Source of the DNA: Heterostelium album PN500
Taxonomy: Eukaryota; Evosea; Eumycetozoa; Acytosteliales; Acytosteliaceae
Length of the DNA: 64,000 nt
Assembly: GCF_000004825.1 (NCBI RefSeq)
Contig: NW_008805090.1
Coordinates: forward strand, 558,001 to 622,000
Direction of reading: 5' to 3'
Part shown: in pieces, positions 11,148 through 22,089 of the stretch
How positions within the stretch are numbered: the first letter of the stretch is position 1
Layout: each line of letters opens with the position of its first letter
The notes under the pieces: model-generated
What the model saw: the letters and a program-made list of their open reading frames with translations, nothing else
What the model was told of the DNA's origin: nothing
The model's database searches: none
Program-made: the position numbers and the translations under genes

Positions 11148-14080
11148 CTTTTGTGCTTTATTTATATTCTGTAATTTGATTTTCAAATATATATATATAA
11201 TATGGGTTATTAATTTATTATTCTTATTATTATTATTCTTTTTTTAATAAATAAAAAAAAACTATGAAAAAAAAAATCGAAATTTTTAAAATAAACTTAA
11301 ACTAAACAACTGTGCTAAACAAAAATAAACAACACACTATTTTTTTTTCTATTATTACTAATTTAAATATATTTTCTTTTCTTTCGATTTCTTCAATCTT
11401 ATCTTCTCTGTTTTTTTTATATATATATGATACAGATATTATTTTGATGTTGTTTTAAAAGTAGTAGTCTATTTTATTTTTGACTCTGTTGACTAAAATA
11501 CGATTTGAGAGAGTGGTGATATAATGGATATCTATTATTCAATTGATAAAAATAATATGTTACTGTGTACTATGAAGACAAAATATGTGTTGACAAAAAT
11601 TTGAATTTTTTTTTTTTGAATTGAAAAAATAATTAAAAAAAAAACCAAATTGGATTGTTGCGAAAAAAAAACTAAAAATTTTGAAAGGAGTAGGTTGATG
11701 TGTCTTTGTTGTTGCTGCACCTTTGATTGTGTGTGTCTGTTGGACAACGGGTTGTGGAAGTTTTAGGTGACTCTTAATAATAATATTATTTGTTTTTGAA
11801 TTGTATTCTAAATATATACACAAAAACAGTGATCTCTTTGTAAAATAAAAAAAATTATAAAAAAAAAATAAAAAATAAGAAAAAAAGTTCAAGCCTTTTT
11901 TTTTTTTTTTGATGCAAAAAAAAAAACTGTTGATCGTTGTTAAATCTGGGTGATTTAAAATAAATAAATAAATATCTGGATATAACGATTAATTATAGTT
12001 TTGATTAAATGTACAATATATTATATAATTAAATGATATGATTGGGGTTTAGAAATAAATATTCAAAAAAAACAAAAAGAAATAGAAAAAAAGACTTTTG
12101 TTTTTTTGTTTCAGTGATGTTTGTTTGTGTTGAAAATTATAAATGATTGGAATGCCTTTTCTTTGCAATGTGATATTAGGGTATATATGATATTACTATA
12201 TAGTATTATTACAGTTGGTTTGGTCGAGCTTGATTGATTGTTTATTCTATTATTTATTTATTATGATCGTATGGTATTACTAATTATAAAAAAAAAAAAA
12301 CAAAAAAAAAATTATTATATTATAATAATAATTATAAATATAGAATTAATTAAAGAGTAAAAGTTGACAGACAACTCTTTTTTTTCTTTTTTTGTTTGTT
12401 GTTATTATTTTTTTTTTAGTTGATCAATCTTTTGTGGTGAGTTTGTTAAATTGCACTTTATGAGATAGAATTAATGAGTGGTTGTGTGTGAGAGTCAATG
12501 TTTGATCAAACAAATAAATTTGTGTTTGCTTGTTGTTGTTGTTGTCTTCTTAATAATAACTAATAACAACAACAACTTGGTGTTATGATTTTATATAGGT
12601 TGTGTTGAATGATATTTATTATTTGTAGTGGTGGAAGTAGTAGAGGTAGAAGTAACAAGAGTAATCAACTGTGTGTTGAATTTAGATTAGAATTTTAATT
12701 TTTTGATTAAAAATATGAACAAAATAGGTTAAATATCACAAATATTACTGTTGTATAACACCAGGACAAGGAAGACGAGCTCGTCCTTTAACAACAATTG
12801 ATCAAACTGAGTTTGATAAACGATGATTGGTAAATATTTAGGTGTTTGGTTGCGCTGTTTGTTGTTGTTGTAAATGATCAACAGATTGGTGATTGATTTA
12901 ATGATTGGTTGTTTTATGTTACCAATCTTATTACTAAGAGCATATATTAGAATGAGTCGTTGCAAACCAAACAATATATAAAAATACAGATCCAATCTAT
13001 CATCATTTCATTTTTACTACTTGTTTCTCTTTACTTCGTCGGTCACTCTATATATACCGAGTGTCTTTAATTTACAAAGTAAACAAACTATTCTATTCAA
13101 TTGAGAAGTAGTAGTAGATCTATATTTTCTATATTTTCGATATTTACAATAAATAAATAAAAGCAAATAATAGTTTTAAAAACAAACAAAAAAAACAACA
13201 AAACGAAACAAAAGAAACACTAATTGTTTAGTTTAGTCTAGTCTAGTCTGATGAACTTAAGAGTTTAGATTCTCTGTTGTGTTGTTGATGATGATTATTA
13301 TTGTTATGTTGTGGTTTCGACTATTTACATATTCTATCTTTTTCTTTACTTTTAAACTTTTCTACTTTATTTATTTAGTTGAAAGAGATCTGTCTTTAAC
13401 TAAATTGATTGTTTTTCTATTAAAAATAAAAAAAAAGTATAAATATAGATTAAAAATAAATAAAAATAAATAAAAATAAAGAAATAATTATAAAAAAATA
13501 CGGTGCAATGTTTTTTTTTTTTTTTAAAAAAAAAAAAATAATCACAAATTTTTTTTTATAAATTAAGGCGCCTTTTTATTGATTCCTGGAAGTTTAAATT
13601 TATGTTATTTATTTTATGTATTTGAATATTAATAATTTGTTTTTTTTCAAATACTCAAAATAATGATTTATTTAATCATGTTACAAAAGAAAAAAAAAAA
13701 AAAATCAACTTTACACAATATTAATGTTAGAAATAAATAAATAATGTATAATATCATATTTTCTTTGAAAGTCAAGTCATTAATATATATACATATTAAT
13801 TCACCAAACATGTGTTTCAAAATTATTAGATAACTGATTCTAACTTGTGTCCATTGTTGTATTCTTATAATAATAATATTTTTTGACAAGAAAAATTCTA
13901 AAAAAATTTTTCTTTTTTTGGTTCATTTTTCTCAAGTTTTTTTTTGAATGTCTATTTACCAAAAAGTTGAGATCTCTTTTGGGATCAATCTAGATAATTA
14001 ATTTAATGTAAAAATTTAGTATAAAATATAAATATTTATTTTATGTGTATAGTGTAGCATATATTTTTTATTATTTAAAG
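11148..14080. other. 2.9-kb divergent intergenic region
   Basis: This separates the divergently transcribed PP1 (minus) and RBR ligase (plus) genes, so it should hold both promoters and probably a PP1 5' UTR intron. Content is A/T homopolymers, AATAAATA runs, GTT words and a TAGTC repeat near 13235. The small ORFs inside (for example minus 12995-12729) are low-complexity and match nothing I recognise. No tRNA-like cloverleaf was found by eye. Confidence 0.55.
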
Positions 14081-15205
14081 ATGGAAGAAAATATCAGTAT
14101 CATTTTAGATTTATTTCCATCACTTTCAGTTGAAAGTGTAAAGTCAGCTTTACAAACACACAATGATAATGTTGAAGATACAATCAATCATTTATTGACA
14201 AACAATGGCAGTGTTGATAGTTGTGCATCAGAGAATAACAACGGTACTGGTGGTGCTGGTGAAACTGAGGAGCAAATCAATGAGAGATTGCTAATGGCGA
14301 TGCTCAAAGCAGAGCAAGAAGAACAGGAAAAGGTCAATCGATCAAAGAAACACTACTGCAGTATTTGTCTGGATGATTTGGAGATTGACAAGTTCTATAT
14401 TGTCGATGAGTGCGAACATCGTTTCTGTACGGAGTGTATCATCGCGCATGCCAAACAACAGTTGTACATGGGCTACCCAGACATCAAGTGTCCACACACC
14501 ACTTGTAAGCGAATCATTTCCTACGAGGAGGTAAAGCACTTCCTCGATGCACAGACATTCGCAAGCTACGACCAGCAGCTGTTGTTACAACATCTCAAGA
14601 AGGACGACAATTGCAAACAGTGTCCAAGCTGCCATGTCGCAATGGTTGTGAGCACCGTCAAGATCGACGAGCACATGGAATTCAACAACGAGAATCTGGT
14701 TGGTTGTCCAAATTGCAACTACGCATTCTGTATCAAGTGTCGTGACCACTCTCACTACGACTTTAGCTGTGAGCAATGGGAGGACGTCAAGGACTATGTC
14801 CTCTCGAGAACGGAGCAACAAAACCAATTCCAAATCAACGAAGTCGAGAACTATGTGTCATTCCAAAATCACAGACAACACAACCGATTCTGGAATGGTG
14901 GAAGAAAGTGGAGATCAGAGCACCACAACACCGACATGATCAAAGGTAGAAGAAAGAAGCTTACAGCAATGCAAGGATACAATGTAAAGTGGCAAGTCGC
15001 TTATAAGCGTGACAAGCTCATCAAACAATGGATCCAAAACAACACAAAGACTTGTCCACACTGCTTTGTAATCATTCAAAAAGATGGTGGATGCAACGAT
15101 ATGACATGCGTCTGTGGAAATCATTTCTGCTATAGTTGCGAACAAACTAAAGACTTCCATTTCAAGAATAAGATGAGATATCCATGCCCCGGAGGATTCT
15201 ATTAA
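14081..15205 (+). CDS. CUE-domain RBR (RING-between-RING) E3 ubiquitin ligase
   Basis: A single-exon protein of 374 residues. RBR ligases take ubiquitin from an E2 onto their own cysteine, then pass it to a substrate. Residues 1-42 (IISLDLFPSLS-type helix, VESVKSALQTHNDNVEDTINHLL) look like a CUE/UBA-like ubiquitin-binding domain. RING1 begins at CSICLDDLEI with CEHRFCTEC and CPHTTC. The IBR follows (CKQCPSC ... GCPNCNYAFCIKC). The last zinc module (Rcat) has CPHC.., KDGGCNDMTC, CGNHFCYSC. The expected catalytic cysteine is C338 in GGCNDM. The Rcat is followed by only ~17 residues, so there is no Ariadne domain as in HHARI and no RWD domain as in RNF14. ATG 14081 is preferred over 14045 because the CUE helix begins there and the upstream residues look like translated UTR. 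Confidence 0.92.
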   Translation: MEENISIILDLFPSLSVESVKSALQTHNDNVEDTINHLLTNNGSVDSCASENNNGTGGAGETEEQINERLLMAMLKAEQEEQEKVNRSKKHYCSICLDDLEIDKFYIVDECEHRFCTECIIAHAKQQLYMGYPDIKCPHTTCKRIISYEEVKHFLDAQTFASYDQQLLLQHLKKDDNCKQCPSCHVAMVVSTVKIDEHMEFNNENLVGCPNCNYAFCIKCRDHSHYDFSCEQWEDVKDYVLSRTEQQNQFQINEVENYVSFQNHRQHNRFWNGGRKWRSEHHNTDMIKGRRKKLTAMQGYNVKWQVAYKRDKLIKQWIQNNTKTCPHCFVIIQKDGGCNDMTCVCGNHFCYSCEQTKDFHFKNKMRYPCPGGFY

Positions 15206-15357
15206 ATATTAAATATTTGTTTTAAATTTATTGTTGTATATTATTAAATAAATATTTATTTCCAGTTTTGGAATTTTAAAAGAATCTTTTTTAAGTTTTT
15301 CAGCCGCTGAGATCAGTTTTATGATCAAAAAGCATTTTCATTATTATTTTTTGATAT

Positions 15358-17007
15358 ATGGATATAGAGATATTTAAAGTAGTATTTAACAATATAGTTT
15401 TAAGAAATTTAATATTTGAATATGTAAGAGATTCATGTCAGTTTGATCCCTATGAAAATAAGGAGCGATTCACCTGGAATCAATTGATACAGTTACCCTT
15501 TGTACTGGCAGGTAATGGCTATTTGGAGCAGTTGAAAGAGTATTTCAAGTCTGGTTCAATACACTTTTTGACAAAGATGGAGGGTTTTCGTATTCTAAGG
15601 AGTGCTGTTTTGGGTGGAAACCTGAACATCGTAAAGTATATCTTGGAACAACAAAGAGCTACTCATCTCTGTAGGAATCCAATGGGTAATGCCGATGTAC
15701 TGACGTTTGCCGTACAGTCGAAGGACGAGAATTTCGAAATGGTGAGGTTTCTCTGTGGTTTGACTGATATCAAGTGGCACTATGAGCACGCACTATCAAA
15801 GGCAACACTCACTCAAAATATTGAATTGGTCAAGTTCTTGAATGACAGGATCAGCGCCACCAGTAAGGACTACCATATACATCTGGCAATTGAACTCGCT
15901 GCCAGAGTAGGTAGAATCGATATGATAGAGCTGCTCTCCAAGGGCAGAGAGAATGTACTTTCCTCAGCCGAGGTCTATCACGAAGCAGTATCCTCTAGCA
16001 ATATCGAGTTGCTCAAGTATCTCAAGGAAAAGAATGTCGTGTACACCGACGTCGGTACTTGGTCAGCGGCATTGATGGATGTTGCAGCTGAACGAGGTAA
16101 TCTTGAAATTTTAATATGGTTGAACGATAATAGAATAGGCAGTTGTACCAATGCTGCAATTGCGAAAGCTGCTGCCAATGGTAACTTAAAAATCATTCAA
16201 TGGCTTCATCACAATCGTACTGAGGGATGTGCTCCGGATGCAATTGATAAAGCTTCAGCTAATGGACACCTAAACATTGTTCAATGGTTATATCACAATC
16301 GTACTGAAGGATTTACATCTGATTCAATGGACAAAGCAGCTAAAAACGGATACTTGGATGTTATCAAGTGGTTGAATCAAAACACTACAGCTAGTTGCAC
16401 GGTAAGAGCCATGACTGATGCCGCTGGCGAAGGTTACATTTCGTTGGTAAAGTGGCTGCATGAAAATAGAAGTGAAGGATGTACTGAGCAAGCTATGGAT
16501 CAAGCCGCTGCCAATGGTTACCTTGAGATGGTAATGTGGTTAAATGAAAATAGAAGTGAAGGATGTTCAACTCATGCGATGAATATGGCTTGCTATGGAG
16601 GTTACCTTAGTATCGCGCAATATCTACATGAAAACAGGAGCGAAGGATGCACCGATGCAATGGATAACGCAATTAGAAAAGGATATCAAACAATCGTGGA
16701 GTGGATGCATGCCAACCGCACAGAAGGTTGTTCATCGGCCGGCGCTGTCATTGCTGAGGAAAATGGTTATCCTGAACTCGCCAAATGGATACGTGAAAAC
16801 AGAACAGAGTGTGCTACCTACACAAAAGAAATATATAATCAACAACAGTATTTGGCAGTCTCTCCTACTTTCCTATCATTTCCTTCATTCAATGAATCAC
16901 AATCATCATCATCTTCATTAGGTGAAACGTTTCCAGTTCCAGTTCCAAGATGTAAAAAAGCAGATAGAGTTATACCTCTTAAGAAACAGAAGATGCCAAT
17001 CAAATAA
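15358..17007 (+). CDS. Ankyrin-like protein with 28-residue WLHENRSEGC repeats
   Basis: A single-exon protein of 549 residues. Residues 1-~70 carry the family N-terminal module (IFKVVFNNIVLRNLIFEYV, then W..L...P..LAGNGY.E.LK.YF). Next come degenerate ankyrin-like helix pairs. From about residue 240 there are around nine regular repeats of 28 residues with the core A..NGYLE.V.WLHENRSEGCT..AMD; one unit is 27 long (SEGCTDAMD). The period is shorter than the canonical 33-residue ankyrin repeat. The C-terminus is a Ser-rich, basic non-repeat tail (VIPLKKQKM). Function is unknown; a binding scaffold is inferred. The repeat DNA is closely related to that of the gene at 58303, with a shared exact 37-bp stretch. 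Confidence 0.88.
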   Translation: MDIEIFKVVFNNIVLRNLIFEYVRDSCQFDPYENKERFTWNQLIQLPFVLAGNGYLEQLKEYFKSGSIHFLTKMEGFRILRSAVLGGNLNIVKYILEQQRATHLCRNPMGNADVLTFAVQSKDENFEMVRFLCGLTDIKWHYEHALSKATLTQNIELVKFLNDRISATSKDYHIHLAIELAARVGRIDMIELLSKGRENVLSSAEVYHEAVSSSNIELLKYLKEKNVVYTDVGTWSAALMDVAAERGNLEILIWLNDNRIGSCTNAAIAKAAANGNLKIIQWLHHNRTEGCAPDAIDKASANGHLNIVQWLYHNRTEGFTSDSMDKAAKNGYLDVIKWLNQNTTASCTVRAMTDAAGEGYISLVKWLHENRSEGCTEQAMDQAAANGYLEMVMWLNENRSEGCSTHAMNMACYGGYLSIAQYLHENRSEGCTDAMDNAIRKGYQTIVEWMHANRTEGCSSAGAVIAEENGYPELAKWIRENRTECATYTKEIYNQQQYLAVSPTFLSFPSFNESQSSSSSLGETFPVPVPRCKKADRVIPLKKQKMPIK

Positions 17008-17272
17008 ATAAAAATCATTAACCATCGTGTTAAACATCTATAGAAGGTTATAGCCAACAGAAAGATATTTTTTTTTTTTGATTTTTTTTAGTTTCGGGGA
17101 CAAACACCAACCAACAAACATTCTGTTGGGTTACAATGAAATAGTTAAAGGAATAATAATTTCACCAAATATAGAACATTGATATGAAACAATGTAAAAC
17201 CATATTCTTACCTATTCTAGATGTTAACATCAGTTTAATCTATCTAAAGATATTTATTTTTTGTGCACAAAA

Positions 17273-18516
17273 ATGAAACATTTATTTGTATTTTTAATTA
17301 TTCCTTATTTATTTATTTGCTCATTTTCATTATCTATATCTGTATGTTATTAGCAATTCACAATTTAAACTATTCTATTTTTTTTTTACTAATTGTTTGT
17401 TTTACAAAGAATATAGATAATGGTGATGATGATGATGGATCACCTGTACAGATTTTAGCATTGACAGAGAGTGGTTGTAATATTACATACTTTAATGTGT
17501 CCACAGGCCAATTCGAATCGTTCTTTAGTATTGCAGAACTTGTAGATAGAGATTATCAACAGATATTCATTATGAATTCAAACACTGCATTACTATTAGG
17601 TAATCAAATGAATAGTAATAATCAATTGGTTTTTGGTATTGATATATTAAATATGGTAAGTATCATATTCAATTGATAAATTGTTGTAAGTTTATAATAA
17701 TAATACCAAGCTTGTTTCAAAAAGAAATCACAAGAATTACAATCATCATATGTATATGGAATTGGTGATTCCTTAAAGTATATATGGACAACAGCATATA
17801 TGAATGTCGATAGTTCAACATCCTACTATTATGTTATAGATACCTCGTTGACTATCAGTGCACTGAATACATTGACTGGTGATACCAACAGCACAGTGAT
17901 GCAACCTACCAAACTACCGGCTGTAAATCAACCTGCAGGATCATCAGAGTTTGTCATCTACCTTCCAGAGATCGATATTATCTATATCATTGCTTCGTAC
18001 GATCCCGAACAATCATCGGGTCAATCGATAGATCTCTACAGTCAAGTGGTGGTGAGCGGCGATGTCAATTATAGAGGAGAGCATGTTGGCAAAGCTCTGA
18101 CATGCAGTAAATATCAAGGATGTACTTATCTATTTACGATGGATTTCAAAGGTAATACCATTGGCAAACCTCTTACGATGATTGACAACTGGATCGATAA
18201 AATCGGTTATCCTACATTCGTAACCTATCTGAATGGCAGTGGTGATTTATTATTCACAGGATTCGACGGTACCAGTTCATATCTATTCTCACTGAATCCA
18301 ACCAATGGCGACACCCAAATAGTAGTTAGATTCCCGACAATGGAGTTCCCCACCAGCTCTGCGATTCTCAATGATATTATCTATGTGCTTGGTGGATCGA
18401 TGTCTGGTGTCAATCAATCAACATTCGTTCAATACAACTTATCTACCAATCAAATATTATCGACCACCAGCAACATAAAAGGAAATCCAGGTCAACTTTG
18501 TGTATTCAAACTTTAA
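17273..18516 (+). CDS. Secreted protein of unknown function, possible beta-propeller
   Basis: Three exons are inferred: 17273-17341, 17410-17655 and 17725-18516 (GTATGT..AAAG and GTAAGT..AAAG introns, phase 0 both times), giving 368 residues. Exon 1 is exactly a signal peptide (MKHLFVFLIIPYLFICSFS). The mature part has a repeated rhythm of beta-strand segments, such as ILALTESGCNITYFNVSTGQ, LLLGNQ...VFGIDILN, LFTGFDG.SSYLFSLNPTNGD and IIYVLGGSMSGVNQSTFVQYNLSTNQ, with several N-glycosylation sites. This resembles a Kelch- or WD-like propeller, but no blade signature is complete, so the fold is a guess. The ATG at 17263 reads through the first intron and is rejected in favour of the spliced signal-peptide model. 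Confidence 0.75.
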
Positions 18517-18570
18517 ATAAAATCATACATTTATCACCAAAGCGAAACTTGATTTCCAATAATTAGGGAA

Positions 18571-18888
18571 ATGATTTTAGGCAGTCCCAATAGTGAATAT
18601 TTATATGATGACTCTGATCATTCAGATAAAGATCATTTTACTGATGGAGTAATTAAAGAAAAGATGGATAATACAACCAATGAATCATGTTTAAATCAAG
18701 AGTCAAACAATGATACTAAATTAGACAACAAGCAAATAGAAGAAAAAGAAAAAAAAGATTGCGAGAGTGACACCGATCATGATTACACAAGAAGTGAAGA
18801 TGAAAATTATCAATCATATTTAGAAGATGATGAGTTTATTGACTCTGAGAATGAAGATGATACAATTCTATCAGTGGGATCTGAATAA
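18571..18888 (+). CDS. Small acidic hypothetical protein
   Basis: A 105-residue ORF rich in Asp, Glu, Ser and Asn (for example SEDENYQSYLEDDEFIDSENEDD). It has no signal peptide, membrane segment or recognised domain. It sits alone between two plus-strand genes with its own A/T-rich flanks. It could be a small disordered nuclear or chaperone-like protein, or an exon of a longer gene; no convincing splice partner was found. Confidence 0.5.
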   Translation: MILGSPNSEYLYDDSDHSDKDHFTDGVIKEKMDNTTNESCLNQESNNDTKLDNKQIEEKEKKDCESDTDHDYTRSEDENYQSYLEDDEFIDSENEDDTILSVGSE

Positions 18889-19043
18889 AGTAAAAGTATA
18901 TCTGCTCATTTTTAACAAAAAATAAAATAAAATAAAATAAACTTTCCTATTTATATCTGGATTTTTAAAAATAATTTCTTTGACATGTTTAAAAAGACAG
19001 GTTTCACTCCTACTTATTAAATCTAAACAAATAAGTAAAAATA

Positions 19044-20567
19044 ATGAATAGTAATGATAAAAATGGATTAGTTCAACTACCATTTATATTATTAAAGAAA
19101 ATAATTGATTATTTAGATAATTTAGATAAGATATGTTTCTCATTACTATGTAAACAGTTGTTTGAAAATCGTCAAAGATATCTATATATACCACTTGTTG
19201 TTACAAATGATACTATAGCATATGCAATAAAGGGTTTTCAATTAAAGTCATTCTCCAATCAAATCGAATCGTTCAACATTGAAAATAGTAATCATACTAA
19301 GAAAACAATATTAAAAGTTGCTCAATTCCTCGATCATCCAATTCTATTAAATACAAAAAGAATTAGTCCAGGTATAGTTACAATAGTAAATCAAAGTACA
19401 TACAAAAGCAAACAATAAACTAAACATCTTTTTTTTTAAGGTGATTTCAATGCATTAACAGAAAAAGATATACCAGTTGATATTGTAGAGATAGCTTTAA
19501 ACTGTTTTGAATATGGTGGATCTATTCTTGATATACCAGCAATCGATAGAATACATTCATTGGAATGCTTTCTTTCTACTGACATTGACTATAGATTGCC
19601 TTCCAACTTGACGTACTTGGCAATTCATAAGAGGGTTACATTTGGTCCCAATGCAATGTTACCGCCATGTCTAGAAACGCTTATGCTGGTAGGAGAACAT
19701 AGATTTGCAAAAGGATTCTTACCAAATACACTAAAGAATCTAATTCTCATGTGTGAATGCATACTAGACAGAGATACATTACCTCATGGTTTGGAGTGTT
19801 TGGAAATAGTTAATGATAGCTATGATTATCCAATCGCGAAAGGCGTTTTACCAAGTACTTTGAAACACTTGACTCTATTTTCGTATTCCGGTGATTTGAT
19901 TTGTTTTGGTGACAATGAATCTATAGATAATACGGGTATCGAGCAACAAAGTAATGATACCTATATTCCATCTACCCTGGAATCACTTAAGCTTGGTTCA
20001 TTCTTCAACACAACAAAAGAAAATTTCAATAGTATTCTTCCAACTCAACTTAGATCATTAGAGTTACTATCTTCATTCACAGAGGTAATCGATTGTTCAC
20101 AGATTCCAAGTAGAGTAACAACATTAAAGTTGGAATCGTACCCAGACTCGATCAAGTTGAATCGTATCCCACATGGTATCAAGAGTCTTGATATTTATTA
20201 CTTAGAATCGCCATTACCTGCTGGCAGTTTACCCGATACGCTTGAATCATTGTCTATTCGCGGCAACACCAATTGGGATTGGAGAAATCAATTGTCATTA
20301 AGTGGGTTAAATCCATCGATTAGATCACTCTCTCTTTCCTCAATATATTGTAACTCAATATCGCTCCAATCTCTTCCTAAATCAGTGGTCAATCTAGAGT
20401 TTTTCTCAGACTTACAGTTTAATCTTAAACTTAGAAGATTGGACCACCCGTCGCTAGATAGATTTATTTTGTTTTTACATTTAAATCAAGGTGCATTTGT
20501 CGAATCATCAGATCTCATTGATATTCAAAAAAGATTTGAACAAATTCTTGAAAATAAAACTTTTTAA
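19044..20567 (+). CDS. F-box / FNIP-type leucine-rich repeat protein
   Basis: Two exons, 19044-19371 and 19441-20567, joined in phase 1 across a 69-bp intron (CCAG|GTATAG...TTTAAG|GTGATT), giving 484 residues. The N-terminus (LVQLPFILLKKIIDYLDNLDKICFSLLCKQLF) fits an F-box, the Skp1-binding module of SCF ubiquitin ligases. The second exon has leucine-rich units of the dictyostelid FNIP style, each with a LP.TL..L.L core (LPSNLTYLAI, LPPCLETLML, LPNTLKNLIL, LPSTLKHLTL, LPDTLESLSI). The FNIP motif itself is weak. The substrate is unknown. Dictyostelids carry very large families of such genes, often variable between species. The second exon has no ATG near its start and depends on the splice. 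Confidence 0.85.
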
Positions 20568-20623
20568 TATTTAAGTTGTATAAATATAAATTAATAGTTT
20601 AATAAAAAATACAAAAATAATAT

Positions 20624-21424
20624 TTATTTTGAAACAGTTTGATTAATTTGTACATCTGGTGTATATGAATACATTTGACTTTGTTGTGGTGCGTAAATAT
20701 TTGGTTGAACCATTGTGTATTGTGGAACTTGAGATCCATTGCTCATGAGTGGTGTTGATTGATTGATTGATGGGCTAACATAATGAGGAGTTGGAGTTGG
20801 AGTTGGAGTTGGTGTTTGAATGACAGTGGGTGCAGTTGTTGATTTAGATGATCCCCATTGGCGGAATTGTTGAAGTTTTTCGTCGAAGGGAAGCAATACA
20901 TGTGTCATGACTGGGTTTTTTGTTTCATAGGAAATCAATGGTTCTTGGGATTGGTCTTGTGATGGTCCTTGGAATTGTTGTAATTCCGATGGTAGCTTTC
21001 TAATTACAATGCTTCTATGTCTGAAGAATAAATATAATCCTACAGAGTAGACAGCAGCTGGGATAAGTGCCCATACCCAACAGAAGACACCAAGGAAATA
21101 TAAAGCAACCAAGAGGAAGATTCTTTCACCAAGTGGAGTGGTATGGTATTGGCGACCGTTGATAATGTTGATATGGTTCATATATAATTGTTTATTCATA
21201 CCGAGCAATGGAAGAGCATTTCCGTGGGTAATATAAAATAATTGATTTTCATGGATGAACTCCAATCTTAATAAATTACTATTATAAATTGATGGAGCGA
21301 TTAAACCATTAATTTCTACATCACTTTGATTTTTAATTGTAATGGAGACATCTTTGGAGTTTAAAGTAAATTTCCATGTGTTGTTGAAGAAAAATAATTC
21401 TTTAATTTTGTAGGTGGTGCTCAT
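20624..21424 (-). CDS. Membrane protein with Pro/Thr/Gln-rich tail, unknown function
   Basis: A single-exon protein of 266 residues. Residues ~20-95 form a beta-rich N-terminal region (KDVSITIKNQSDVEINGLIAPSIY, LFYITHGNALPLLG). Residues ~102-134 are strongly hydrophobic (IFLLVALYFLGVFCWVWALI and on), long enough for a membrane hairpin or one long helix. It ends with basic RHRS, which suggests a cytosolic C-terminus. The tail has TPTPTPTPTP and many Gln, Ser and Tyr residues. There is no signal peptide. I do not recognise the family. Confidence 0.75.
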   Translation of the reverse strand: MSTTYKIKELFFFNNTWKFTLNSKDVSITIKNQSDVEINGLIAPSIYNSNLLRLEFIHENQLFYITHGNALPLLGMNKQLYMNHINIINGRQYHTTPLGERIFLLVALYFLGVFCWVWALIPAAVYSVGLYLFFRHRSIVIRKLPSELQQFQGPSQDQSQEPLISYETKNPVMTHVLLPFDEKLQQFRQWGSSKSTTAPTVIQTPTPTPTPTPHYVSPSINQSTPLMSNGSQVPQYTMVQPNIYAPQQSQMYSYTPDVQINQTVSK

Positions 21425-22089
21425 TTTATTGGTATTTAATTATTATTTATAATATATTACTAGATTATTCTTATTTTAAGATTGATTATATTAATTTTAA
21501 TTTACTGCATAAAACTTATACCATTTTATACCAAAAAATATTTCCATTTTCCACTGGAAATTCCAATTGGAAAAAAAAAAATTAATAAAAAACTCAGCAA
21601 AATTTATGTGGTTTTTAATTCTTTGTTTTCAAAGATGACTCTTTGATTTCAAGTGTTGGTCAAAGAGGAAAATTGGTTTTATTTATTGTATTTACTTTGG
21701 TTTTAAGGATGTTTTTTGAATTTAAAGTTTAAAATTAAAAAACTTTGTTCTGAAAGAAATTATTATTTCAAAGATATCGAAAATAGTTAATTGTTATTCT
21801 ATTTAAAAAGATCAGTTATTTTTCAACTTTTAATTTGAAAAAATGATTCTGGTAACCCTTTAAAATAAAATTTATGAATAGATACTTTTGAACTTCAAAA
21901 ATATAAGATTTTTTTTTTATTTTTGGTTACTCATATTCATGGATTCTCAAATAGCTTAATGAGCAATAAGAACTTAAAGAATGGGCAAAAACTTAAAAAA
22001 AAATTAATATGAAATTTTTGGTTTTAAAAAAAAAAAAGAATTTTTGTGTTAATTTAATTAATAAGTCAATAACTTAATAAAACTTAAAC
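21425..22089. other. Divergent intergenic region
   Basis: This lies between the minus-strand membrane protein gene and the plus-strand actin-like gene, so promoters for both are expected here. It has CCATTTTCCACTGGAAATTCC near 21545, which contains short inverted words (TTTCCA/TGGAAA), and many A/T runs. No gene seen. Confidence 0.5.

Noticed and set aside
11535-11892. Phe/Lys-rich minus-strand ORFs upstream of PP1
   Set aside because: Homopolymer-driven open frames in a probable promoter or 5' UTR.
12729-12995. 88-codon minus-strand ORF in the PP1-RBR intergenic region
   Set aside because: Composition is that of translated A/T-rich DNA, no recognisable domain, no splice partner.
14045-14080. 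Earlier ATG for the RBR ligase
   Set aside because: Adds 12 hydrophobic residues that do not fit the CUE domain; ATG 14081 has the AAAG-ATGG context usual here.
18571-18888. Joining the acidic ORF to the secreted protein upstream or the F-box gene downstream
   Set aside because: The upstream gene ends in a proper stop and the F-box exon starts with its own ATG; no in-phase splice pair was seen.
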